This document shows, one piece after another, positions 24,271 through 35,724 of a stretch of DNA of 64,000 bases. How positions within the stretch are numbered: the first letter of the stretch is position 1; every line of letters starts with the position of its first letter. The notes beneath the pieces were generated by a model that was not told the origin of the DNA, ran no database searches, and saw only the letters and a program-made list of their open reading frames with translations. Made by a program: the position numbers and the translations under genes. Origin of the DNA: Brassica napus (Eukaryota > Streptophyta > Magnoliopsida > Brassicales > Brassicaceae); assembly GCF_020379485.1 (NCBI RefSeq), contig NC_063442.1, positions 18,548,732 through 18,612,731 on the forward strand, written 5' to 3'.

Positions 24271-27200
24271 TCAAACCAGCTGAAGAACTTTGATAGACCC
24301 ATTTGAGCTAGCTGAAACAACCATATTTGATCTTTTTCTCCAGCAAACGCTTGAAACAAATAGGTTGTTGTCTTCCTCGATCTCCTTTCCTGATATAGGA
24401 TCAATCGAACCAAACTTGTACGCGGTAATGGGCATTGGAAGAGACCGGTGATATGCATAAACCTTAGCAACGGAAAAAAACAAGGAACACCATTTGTTTT
24501 AGTTAGAGAGATCACTAAACAGATAAAATATGAAATTCTTTTACTAATGTCACTAGCAAGAGATTAGTTCCTCCATTCACATGGAACTCTATCTGCATAG
24601 TGAATACGTAAACTCTGGAGCTAATGATTAAGTTGATGTATCAAACTATCAACAAATACTCATAGTTTGGAACAAAAATTCTGTAGGAATCTCACAAGTT
24701 TTAGGTCATACCTCATTTGTCTCAGAGCCACAAGCTATATATCCATCGGCAGTAGACAAACCAACAAAGTTCTGAAAACAGACAGGAAGATGACAAATCA
24801 ACCACAAAGAACAAAGAAGAAAATTATAAGGATTAACATAAAGTGTACAGCATTAGCTACCTTCTCGTTTGTATGGCCACCAAAAGTTAAGCTGCAAGCA
24901 TTTGTGGAGAGGCCACCGTGAGTGGTTTTCTTAAGATCCCAAAGCTTTAACGTGTTATCAGTTGATGCTGTGACAAGGGTTTCACTATCCAAGAATTTGG
25001 CGTAGCTAACTGCTTTGTTGTGTCCTGACAGTATGCACCAAGGAGTTCTTAAATTCCGTGTATCGTAGCAGTATGTTCTGAAATCTGATGATCCAAAGGC
25101 TAGCAGATGAGAGGACTGTGGAGAAAATTGCACACAACAAACGTTTGCAATGTTCCTGATCGTTCCTAAGCAGTTCCTCTGCATATTCAAGCAAGAAGAT
25201 TGCGTATTAGCTACAAAGCTGAACAGATGGATGTAACAACATTAACAGAGTAACCCCAAGTGCTGCTTCTTCATTTATAAATATGCAGTATGATGTGCCT
25301 ATGCATGTAGAGGTAAAGAAGAGCATGCCTCGTTGATGTTCCACAGCTTCACAGAACAATCATCGCTTCCACTGGCTAATTTTGTCGGACACGCTTCAGA
25401 GAAATCAACAGACCATGCCCGCTTCTCGTGCTCTATGAAATGTGAAATGGCCTGACCTGTTGTCACATCCCATAACTGGATCCATGATAATACACTTGAA
25501 TTCATTAGATAATAGGAATATCAAGAGATAATCAACCCAAATAACACTTTAAATGGTTCAGATTACCTTGATGATACCATCATAATCAGAGGAAGCTAAG
25601 TAGTTCCTGATATAGTTGTTCCAGCAAACGCCGCTAAGCTTTGATCTATTTGACATTTCCACGGCTGGATAGTGAATGTCCACAGATTCGTTGAATAGGG
25701 AATTGAACTCGAATATCTTGATTTTCTTTGAAACACCAGCCGTAGCAAAATAATCTTCGTCTCGATCAAAACCCAGAGAACAAATCACATTTGAAGTGTT
25801 GTTCAACTCCCCTGTCCTCAGAACACCTCGAGTTTCAAACTTGCTATATCGAGCATATTTGCATAATCCATCAAAGAACGCTCCAACGCGATCATCTGAG
25901 CTCCACGTCTCACTATTTTCTTGTTCTGATATAACATTCTCATCACGGTTTCTTAGCAGATCTCTATCCGGGCGTAATCTATAACGTGCTTCAGGAAGAT
26001 GAACATCTATCCTTGCTCCGAAATAAGCAGTTTCAAGCTGTTTGATGTTCGTGACCAGTCTCATTTCAGGTACACTTGAAGCAAGCGATGAGCTAGAAGC
26101 TTCTCCCACAGACAGAGGACTTATGGCACAACGTCTCTTCACAATTTCTTCAATATCTGCTTCTAAGGACACAATTTCTCCCATCAACTTTCCAGCATGC
26201 TTCTGCCTTTGCTCTTGGGACAAAACGAGGAAATGCTGTAACAGTTCAGACTCTGTGTCCTCTTGTTCAATAGCTAAAGACAAACCTTCAGCATATAAAT
26301 CTGGTATTCCATTAACCACTTCAGACTGCAAGATATCCCTGATACAGAACAACATCGAATTTACAAGAGTTTAGAAATTAATCCAACTCATGATATCGAA
26401 TCAATTCAAAATGACAGGAAGAAGGGGAGCTCGTATACAAGAAAGACTAAATTATTCCGAGTATAACCAAATAATTCTATCTGAAATTATTAACGAGAAT
26501 ATCTTCCTGTGTTTACAGACAGGAGAACACCTCCAAGTTTGGTGCACATTTACATTTCATGTATAATGAATGACCAACTAGACTATCTTCCAGTAACCCC
26601 AGTTGGAAACATGGCCTTAAGTTTCTACAGAATCAAGCATACAAAAGTTCGATAACATGCTTTTTTATTACTTGAAAATTAATGCAGCGAAAGAATTTGC
26701 ATTGCCTGGTTGATGGTCGGCATGAAGGCTCTGGATGAAGTAACCAGAGACAGAACCCAGCTTCCTTTGGATTCTCTGACAGAAATTTGGGCGGGAGAAT
26801 CCGGTGACGGATATCAGACATTGCAGCCTCACGAGCTCTTTCACTTTGAAATTGACTAAGCAGCTGAGCGCCAAAAAAAACCCATATTAGAATGTCAACT
26901 AGAATCATTCGCTTGACCAAGCAACAGACGAATCAAAACATTAACCTAAGAGCCTAGAAGTCAACTATAATGTCGACTAAAAACATGCAACACTATCTAA
27001 ACCTATGCGATAATCCATAATTTTTCACTCGTTAATCAGGCAACAGTGTCGTGAACATGTAACATTAATTAAATGCAAACTGGAGTCGTAACACGTATAC
27101 AAAAAGCTTTACTTCTTGCAAATAGAAGTATAATTAGAGATACCGAACATGACCAACTCATGCTACCGCCCAGCTTATACAAAACATTATCTCATGAAAG

Positions 27201-28658
27201 CTCATACTAGTATGTCGGGCAATGCGGTTTCAAAAATTTCAATTCAAGAATGAAAAATATTTACAATTGTAGGCAAAAAGCTACAATAAAAATGTCATCC
27301 CTGAAGTGAAATTAATAAAAACTTCTCCATACCTCGAAAAGAAGGATACCCAAACTATAAATGTTTGAAGAGACTGAACGAGTCTCGCCCCTGAGCTCCT
27401 CAGGACTTGCATACCATTTCTCCTCCAACTGCTCACTCATTGACGTAAAAGAACGGGCAGATGGACTACACTGAGGATGAACATCATTTTCAGTTTGGAT
27501 ATTGAGGTTGCCGCCGGCTCGTTGAAACATAGGCCACTGTCTAGAGCTTGGTCCACTTGACTTCTGCCTCTTTGCAGGGACGCCGGGACTAGAAGCAAAT
27601 CCTGCATCTCCTAACCGCCTTCTAACAAGAGGTTTCTCGGGTTGACTTAAAGTATTTTTGTTCACGTTGCTGTCAGAAGACTCCCGGTAAAAACCTGAAC
27701 CAACATACTTGACCTCGTTTTCCTTGAGAAATTTAAACAAAGATGGACGTAGGTCAAATAAAACAACTCCTTGGGAATGAGAATCATCCACATGCTCCAC
27801 GATCTGCCTAAAGATACGAAAACATTCAGCTTTAATAACTTCCTGACGCTCTGACTTCAACCAATCTCTCAGACTTAAGCCTTCACCTCCACAACCACTA
27901 TCTGAAGGATTAGAAGTACAAGAAGATGGATTACCGCCTTTTAAAGGCAAAACATCACAAGCCTCCACCGCCAAAGGAATGCTGCCCGAAACCTTCGCTG
28001 GAGTATTGCTCGATATTACTAAAGGGCTAGCTACAGACTGTTGATCCACATTACTAGCTTTGGATCTATTAGGCGGCGGTCCTCTGAAAGTGACACCCTT
28101 TCCCTTCAACGTTTTCTTAACAAAAAACTGAGAGAAACCAGACTGCGACAACATCTTCGTCTTGATGCCTCCATGGGCCAATGCCTCAACCGGCACAGGG
28201 TTTCGTTCAACATCATCACCAGTTGAGGACTTGCCAGCATTTCTCAAGATACTCGTTATTACTTTGTCACCTTCCATAGAAGTGCTACTAGGCAGAAACT
28301 GAGTGCGATTGATCTCTAACCTAGCTCTACTACTTGAACTACCAACTATGGCCATGCTCGATCCTTCACAAGTTTTAACAGTCAACTCCTCAACCACGTC
28401 GTCGTCATCATCATTGGCGTCCTGCCGGCTAGAACATGGTTCATTCTCTGTCTCATTGACATTCTTACCGTCTAGAAAATCAGCTATGACGCCAAAGGAG
28501 CTGTCAGGAGAACCGGGATCATCCCTCTGAACCTCGGCTTGAACTTGTTTGGTTTCCTGGATTTCATCCGGTTTAAGAGATTGCTGACCGTTTTTGAATT
28601 GGATGTGAGCAGCTTCGGCTTCGTTGATGCTGCTACTCACTGAGCTTTCATCCATCAT
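24271..28658 (-). CDS. SPA2: SPA2, SPA1-related WD40 repressor of light signalling
   Basis: SPA proteins join COP1 in a CUL4 E3 ligase that degrades light-response factors such as HY5 in the dark. Seven coding exons: 28658-27333, 26863-26706, 26338-25567, 25475-25329, 25178-24861, 24771-24712 and 24462-24271, giving 990 residues (Arabidopsis SPA2 about 1036). Order: acidic/Ser-rich N-terminus; diverged kinase-like region (about 260-490) with [31 protein letters not shown] and the EKWYASPEE motif; coiled coil (about 530-565); C-terminal WD40 propeller (about 680-990) with [15 protein letters not shown] and [13 protein letters not shown], ending SIKVLQLV. Introns 2 and 4 need GC donors (AG|GCAATG at 26705 and GAG|GCATGC at 25328). 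No in-phase GT alternative was found nearby. Confidence 0.94.
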
Positions 28659-28671
28659 TCACTATTTTACT

Positions 28672-28850
28672 GTTATATAATAAAAAAATCCATTCAGCTA
28701 CTGAGAAACATAGAAAGCCAATAATCAATTTAAAATATGCATTCGAATAAGCTATTTGATTCCACAATCATCCAGTAAACAAAATAAGAAAGGTGGAATT
28801 GAAGATTGGCTTTCTATTGATTCCATAAATAAAGAGTGAAAAAACTACCT
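28672..28850 (-). other. Probable 5' UTR intron of SPA2
   Basis: On the minus strand a donor-like AAG|GTAGTTTTTTC at about 28850 and an acceptor-like ATATAACAG at about 28672 bracket an AT-rich stretch just upstream of the SPA2 ATG. Upstream of the donor the DNA is purine/pyrimidine-rich, like a leader exon. This is inferred from splice-site shape only. Confidence 0.35.
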
Positions 28851-29344
28851 TAGAGATGATTAAGAACAAGAATCGAATCGGCGAGAAGCCAATCATTGAC
28901 GAACGAAGATCCACCGACGTAAAATCGGGGGGAGGGGAGGTAGAAGATAGCAATGAGGCGGTGGGAGAAGAGAAGGGGAAGGAGATGAAATCTGGAAAAA
29001 CGGATATTTTTAATGTATTTGACTGTTTTTTAGTAAGCGACAGATTCGAACACCACACAGATAAAGTATTTTAACTCTTAAAAAGTAATAGACCAGAGGG
29101 GAGGGGGGAGGCAGTGTTTTTTCTTATCCCTATCGGCCCTTTTAGTTTCTCAATGTTTACAGTAATGTGTCATTATTCTTATCTTTCTTTCCAGTTTTTT
29201 TAGATTTAACAAAATTTAGAAACCATTTAGGAGAAATTTCATGTTTATCACTTTTATATTACTATTTTTCATCTTTACCATCACTAAAATTATATTTTCA
29301 AAAATATATTTTTCATTAAGTAGCAAAAAACTTTTATACCCTTA

Positions 29345-29372
29345 CTAGATTGTTTGTCCGCGCTACGCGCGG
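29345..29372 (-). mobile_element. Helitron 3' terminus (minus orientation)
   Basis: Read on minus, a GC hairpin (ccgcgcgtagcgcgg) is followed after about 9 bases by CTAG and then T, the standard 3' end of plant Helitrons. On plus it appears as A|CTAG at 29344-29348. The element extends to the right; its 5' TC end was not located, so its size and cargo are unknown. The DNA from 29373 to 30273 is AT-rich with no recognised gene and may be its body. Confidence 0.6.
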
Positions 29373-30273
29373 AAAGTTGTTTTTTGATAAAAAAATTATT
29401 ACGGAAATTAAAATATAGCATGGAAATAAAACTGTATTAAAATGTTTGGAGAATTGTGTACGAAGTAAAGAGGAGTTTGTTTATTGTTTAACAACGTAGA
29501 CAAAAGAAAAAATGGTTGTGCTGCAGAAGAGTGGGCTGGAGGGATATTGGAGTTTGTAAATTTTATAAAAGCCAAATTAGGAACATAACTTGTAAATTGA
29601 TAAAGAGGAATCAAACTCGGTGTAATATTTGATCATGTACTTTGTAGAGTTCCTTAGTAATTTTTTGGTGGAAGAAGCTTATGTGATGTTTTTCCCAGTT
29701 GTTTGGTGGCTAAAGGGCTGCCAATCATTTAAATGGAAACTGTTGATCATAATATATGAGATATAGATGTTGAAATTATTATAGAATGTTTTTTTTTACC
29801 GTTGTGAGCTGGGAGATATATAAAGATTTCTTTATAGACTATATTCTTCACTTTCTCTACGTGTGAATTCCGATCTTATGCATAAAACCATCCATTTAAT
29901 GAACATAGTTTTTTCGATGTCAGGTTTTCGGAGAACACGCCCCATATAATATGTTTCTTTAAATGTGATATTATGTTCACCTTCCAAGTGAATGATTAGC
30001 TTTTGGACTGATAGTTTCCTTTTGTGAATATGGAATGCAAACATTCACCACATAGACTCACAAGCTGTTAAGTAGCGACAGTCAATGAAGTCTTGGAATG
30101 CCCTGCATAGAGCACAGTGTGGTGTAAATGTGAATAATTATTTATTATATTTTATTCACAATTTTGTATTACAAAGTCTTTAGAATTACCTGCTTTAAAA
30201 TATATATAGGTTTTTGTATTTATTATTTGGTTGTGTTAAGAATTATTATACTTGTTTTTTGAATTAGTGTGTA

Positions 30274-31057
30274 TCTATATCTATATTATTATTTGCGAAA
30301 TAAATTTTTACAACGGAGCTCTCACATTAAAAGTTAGAGCGGTTAATATCGTTTATACCCTTAATGAATAATTATATAAATTAGTAGAAATATAAAAACG
30401 AATTTCAAATCTATCTGATTAAAAATGATTAAAATTAATAATAAATCGTTTATACCCTTAATGAATAAATTATATAAATAGTCAAAAATAAAAACATGTT
30501 TTAAAACATAAGATAATTGTTAGATATATTATGTTGTTATCTGAAAATAATATTCTATTAAAACATGTTTTAAAACATAAGATAATTCTTAGATATATTC
30601 TGTTGTTATCTGAAAATAATATTTTATTATAAAATTTATAGTTAGATATAAAATAATTTATAATTAAATGCTAATCAAACAAATAAATATATTTTCTAAA
30701 ATATATGTGAATGTATTTAAAATTTAACACAAAATAAGCATATATATATTTTGATAAAAAGTAATGAATATATATTAATAATATTTTATTTATATGTCAT
30801 ATCTGATAATTGACTATAAGTAAATATAATAAAATTCTCAAAAATAAAATATATTTCTAAAACATAAGATAATTCTTAAATATGTTGTGTTTTTATCTGA
30901 AATAATATTTTTAATTATAAAATATAAAGTTTAATGTTTGATTTTATCTTTTTAAAAATATAATTAATAATTTATTATGTTGGTTTTGATTTAATATTTA
31001 TAAAAGGATAAATATCTATAAAAATACTATGCCCGCATGTGCGGGCAGAACACCTAG
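30274..31057 (+). mobile_element. Non-autonomous Helitron, about 0.78 kb
   Basis: The 5' end begins TC (tctatatctatattattatt) directly after an A at 30273. The 3' end has a perfect hairpin, gcccgcatgtgcgggc (31031-31046), then agaacac and CTAG at 31054-31057, followed by T. TC...hairpin...CTAG inserted between A and T is the Helitron signature. The start could instead be the next TC, six bases on. The interior is AT-rich and non-coding, with a 69-bp tandem duplication (30491-30559 and 30560-30628). Confidence 0.75.
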
Positions 31058-32694
31058 TTGAATATAATATTTAGTGTAAACGTTTGGAATATTTTGTGTA
31101 AATGTTTGGAATATTTTTGTAGATATAAAAGTATAAATTATGCTAATTTGAAAAAGTATAACTTAGTAATAGTAGAGTATAATTATTTGACATTAAACTT
31201 CTGAACAGATAGTAGTCTATATTTTCTTAAAACCATGTAGGCATAGTTTGATTCATAATATAGTATCCAATGTGTATAGTTTTTTTTTTTTAATAATTGT
31301 TTACCCTAGGGAGGTTTTTAAAGTGGTAATTTCTAAATTTATTTTATTTTTATTTTTTCCATCATTAACCTTTGAGGAATTCTGTAAACCTAACTGATTA
31401 AAAATACAAAATATTCAATACAATAGTTTTTTTTTTGGATCCACCTTTACACTAAATTTGTGTTAAAACTTACATCTGATTACTTTGGAAACTGTTGTAT
31501 TTTTTTGAATTTTTTTTGGTGGCTTTTAAAACATGTGTTGAAACATCTTGGTTTTAATGTCCTCGGCAATTGCAGGGAAACGAAACATTTCCTTCAAGTT
31601 GGTAGGTAAATCTGAAATATTTTTACTGTAATACCTAATATTTATGTCCACTGATTAAAATAAGTATGCTAATATAATTTGAATAGTTTGATATAAAGAT
31701 AACTTTTATAATTTGATTGTCTCATTAGACTTAGCATATTAATTATATTTTATTACTTGGTTTAGTAATATTCTCATACCATGGGGGAAATAGCGAAGCT
31801 GTAGAATAGCTTGATATAATAATAAGCATACAACTATGTATCTGTGTGTATACTGGCATACTTTTTTTTTTTTTGATTTTTTTTATTTTTTTTTTTTTTT
31901 TTTTGAGTATACTGGCATACTTAGGAAACCATTTAGCCAAATTAATAGTTACTAACATCTAACATTTATATGTTGGCCAAGCGTGGTTTGGCTATGCTTT
32001 CCAGAGTTTGGCTTCTCTTAGTGTTCTATATTTTTCGTATATACTCACTGGAAACACAACCTGTGTGCCAGGGAACTAATCAAATCAATAGGTAGACAAA
32101 AAAACAAAATTCTATCCTATGATAATCAGTCTTTTTGGAAAAAAAATTCCACAAAAAAATATAGTCTAATTTTTTTAGACAAAGGGGACTTAATCTAGGT
32201 GTTTTGTTTTGTTTTCAAATATTTTCTAATCGAGAGAGATATAAAACTTTTAATCCATGTTCAATGAAAATCAAAACTTGTATTAAGAGTAAAATCAAGC
32301 TAATGAGTGACATAGACTTCTATGGAGATAATATATTGGCTCTGGTTTTTAAGGTAAGGATTTACAAATATGGGAAAAAAATATTCAACTTAATTGTGCA
32401 ATTGATTCTTTTGATATGGGGCATAAATCAAGGCATTGGATATTATTTGGTAGCACTAATTTGGGTCCGGTAATTTAAAAAAAAAGGTTAGTACCATGCT
32501 TTTAACGTGAAACTCATGCTGATTCAAAAAAAGTTAGTACCATACTTAAAAAAAAAAATTGTTTCCAAAATAGATTCAAAAGTATGAAATAAGCAGAAAT
32601 AGGAGAAAGAGTCAAACAAAAGCAAAAAAAAACTGGAAAGCTAAAACAGATAAGTGTAGTAAAAGTTGCATTCTTTGCCACGATGAGAGGCATA
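31058..32694. other. Intergenic, AT-rich, poly(T) tracts
   Basis: No gene recognised. Long interrupted T tracts occur at about 31863-31904, flanked by the repeated word atactggcatact. A 90-codon frame at 32204 has no recognisable domain. Confidence 0.5.
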
Positions 32695-34815
32695 TTAGTT
32701 CACATCTTTAGAACGTTTAGCGTTGCCTATCTCAACACCATCACCCATCCTTTTCAGCCCTACCTCTTCAGAATCTTGAGGGCTTTTGGATGGCTCAATA
32801 ACGTCATACCCAGTCGCAAGTGTTCCATTACCAGAGCCACTAATTTGATCAGCAACTGGATCTTGTGTAGATGGTGGAGCAGATGGGGACAGGACATTCG
32901 TCACGGTTATTACCCGCGTCCTGCCTGAAAAATTGTGCTCAGACACCTTTACATTGAACTTGTGTGTTTGCCCTATGGTGTTGAGCAAAACTTGCGGAAC
33001 GGGCACCTCAGAATCCATTTTCTTTATTTCCATTGGCCTGGCATGTTTTAAAATAGTTGTTATCTGAGACCGTAAGTGTGTAAATAATGAGTTTGTACCT
33101 CAAAATAATTGCTAACCAACTCCGACGCATGCTTCCCTGTTAGCTCACGACCGGCATCGCCAAGGAGAACAAAAACAGCCTCATCACTCTTATCATAAAC
33201 ATAAATCTTAGCTAGGTATCTGGCATTAAAATATTAGTAGTTAGTCACCGCTAAACTAAAATTGAATCAAGGGGTTAGAGTTCATACTGTGGTTCACCGG
33301 CAACATCGTTCTTGCCACATTTCGCGCACATAAGGGAGGTTGGCCCTTTGGTTGCCTTTGTTTTGCACCCACCGCATGCTATATAATACCAAGGAGAGTC
33401 GTGGACAACATCATCGATTGTCGCAGTGCACACAAAGAAAGCATCCTGAGACAATGTGTAAGCAATTAAGATAAGTACAAATATGTTAAACAATGAATTA
33501 GAAACAAATATAATTTTGTATACCTTCACAGCTCCCTGCTTCATGTAGGAGAATATTTCTTCAATAGTCAATGTCTCAGTTTTTGTAACCACATCTGCAT
33601 TGACCTGCTTGGCAATATATGGTTTTCTTCCCAACCTGCTCCAACGTTTGAAAACATTTCATAACTCAAACTGATTGTAACTGGCAAGGGTTATAATTAT
33701 TATATACTAAATTTTTAAACATACAGCCGATATACTCTTTAGTTGGTTGGACCTTGTAGTCAAAAAGACCCGTGAGGAGGTCATGGATGTGAGAGCAAGT
33801 GTGCCTGTAGTATTATGTTGTCATAGACAAAGGCAAATGAAACAGAAAATATACATATTAGTTCTTTGTTTATGCTTTTACTCTCTATGCAATATTTATA
33901 AAAATTAAACAACTACAAAGACCAAAGCTAAACGACTGCGATGACACAGAGGTAAAGTATATGGGCTATTCAGAGAATTTAAGATTGTAAGGTGCGATTC
34001 AGTCTGAGATAGTGAAAAGCGTACCTCCTAAACGTTTGGGGTAAACAGTAGTCACCAAAATCACAAAGGGAGTGTTGTCAGAAGACTTGAACTTCTTGCA
34101 GAAATCCACAGCAGCTTGGTCCCAAAGATAGAGCTTCATAACAGGTCCCCTGCAAATGATTAACATTTTCAGTTTTGGAAAATACCATAGTGTACTGTGT
34201 GATTTGGACAAAAAGGTAAACGTAAACACTTACGCATGCGACTGCACATGCACCAATATACGCCGAGTGGTTGCGAGCTCGGCATCGTCAGTGAAGGGAC
34301 GCATATTGAGGCTCTAGCCGTTAACCAGTTTCAAGTGTCCAATAACATCTGGTACAGGTTGAGAAGCAGAATGTTGTTGAGAAAGCTTATAATTAATAAG
34401 TTATGAATTTAAGATAACACCCTAATCTAAAATCAGATACTGTTTTTTGTAGATAGTTAGCTACTAATTGTGAGATATTGTGTACAAAATAACAAACCAA
34501 GTATGTGGAAGCAACTTATTACTAAATGATAGAAAACTTACCGTAAAGACCACCTTTCATACCACAGCCAGCTTCGAAGTCTTCATAGGAATGGAACCGG
34601 AAACGGTCCTCCTCAAAGTCCACAGGACTGTTCTCAAGGGGTGCCAACTCGGAAGTGTGGGAGAAGGAGATTGTCACGCTGTGAGCAGCAACCCGGAACA
34701 CCTCTTTGTTTCTGAATCCGTAGAAGTTGGTGAGAGTGTAGAGACCGCCTTGTCTCATATGTGGCATGAATTTTTTGATTCTTCCCGGTGGGACAAAGCC
34801 TTGAATAACGGTCTC
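32695..34815 (-). pseudogene. RPA70-like OB-fold gene fragment, broken
   Basis: Exons of a replication protein A large-subunit-like gene (plant OB-fold/DUF223 family) read right to left. The first is an OB segment (PPGRIKKFMPHMRQGGLYTL, acceptor at 34815). Next comes a short exon near 34250-34340 with an in-frame TAG (34316-34314) where relatives have a sense codon. A second OB segment follows (VMKLYLWDQAAVDFCKKF, about 34150-34022). Then come exons with QVNADVVTKTETLTIEEIF and the zinc ribbon CxxC...CAKCGK (about 33430-33290), an exon with VFVLLGDAGRELTGKHASEL, and the last exon ending KRSKDVN. Relatives have about two more upstream exons, missing here and replaced by kinesin-like exons. The TAG and the missing N-terminus make it a pseudogene. 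Such genes are amplified in Brassicaceae and related proteins occur in plant Helitrons. Confidence 0.75.
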
Positions 34816-34979
34816 CTGCAAACAAATGAAGTTCGAGCGTAAGTGAAAAAAAAAAGAATTAACATAATTAAAATTCAAAAGAAGCTCTCCAAAGCGGTTT
34901 CAAAGTTAATCAAAAGAGAGTTTAAGTTTGGGGGAGAAGAATGAATGAAATACCGATTTCACAGGGCTTGTTTCTCTGA

Positions 34980-35724
34980 GTTCGATTATGTACTCAGCCA
35001 TCTTCTCTCCAATCCCCTGCGAGAAAGATATGAAACAGAGCCATGTGTAGAAGTTAAACCAATGTTGACTACGGAAGCAGAGATTATGTAAATTCATGCG
35101 GCTTTACGTTATGTAGATGTATTTACCCATAAATGTGAAGCATCAGGAGTTTCTCCACCAAATAAGTTCCTGGCGCTCACAAATGCGTTCCTGTGTACGG
35201 GTACATTATGAGGGAAGAGGTTCTGGCATATGGAACAATTAATAAACTCAACCATTCAAAGGGGTACCTCTGTTTTTTGCTAGTAAGTTTAGCATTTTCT
35301 GCAACGGCTGATCTATAAACTTCGAGTTTCTTGACCCAACTTTGATTTGTACCTATCAGCGGAGAACGTATAGCCATCATCCTATGCGAGCTTTTCGTCT
35401 TGCCTTTTGATTCCAGCCAAGCTTGCAGTTTTGCTTCCATGTCTACTTTAACCTTGGGGGTCTCAACCTTGGGATTCATAGTCACAACGTTTGAAATATT
35501 GATACTAAATATCTTTGACAGTAACAAAAGCAAGAGGTTAATCACTTAAACATCATACGAAGAACATGATACTAAATATCTTTGACAGCAACAAAAGCGA
35601 GAGGAAACATGCGTCTTGACGTTCGCTTTAACCACGGCGGATTGAACGGGATTAGATCCGGTTTTCGACTCGCCGTTGCCGTCGGAGAGGAGATGATCGA
35701 TTTGCTGTTTGGCTTTGTCGACAT
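34980..35724 (-). pseudogene. Kinesin-10-like gene fragment fused upstream of RPA-like exons
   Basis: Read on minus, a possible first exon starts with ATG at 35724 (MSTKPNSKSIISSPTATASR...). Further exons encode ETPKVKVDMEAKLQAWLESK and GTNQSWVKKLEVYRSAVAEN (about 35490-35269), NAFVSARNLFGGETPDASHLW (35190-35127) and GIGEKMAEYIIELRETSPVK (about 35020-34955). The last is a helix-hairpin-helix pattern (LWGIGEKMAEYIIELRE). I believe these are the extreme N-terminus and HhH tail of a KID-type kinesin-10, without the motor domain; that match is from memory. GT-AG sites are preserved, so it could splice directly into the RPA-like exons. A 37-40-bp direct repeat (35501 and 35568, starting gatactaaat) lies between the two kinesin parts, possibly marking the deletion. 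Confidence 0.5.

Noticed and set aside
32204..32473. 89-codon plus frame with hydrophobic C-terminus
   Set aside because: No recognised family, no splice context and strongly AT-rich; probably chance.
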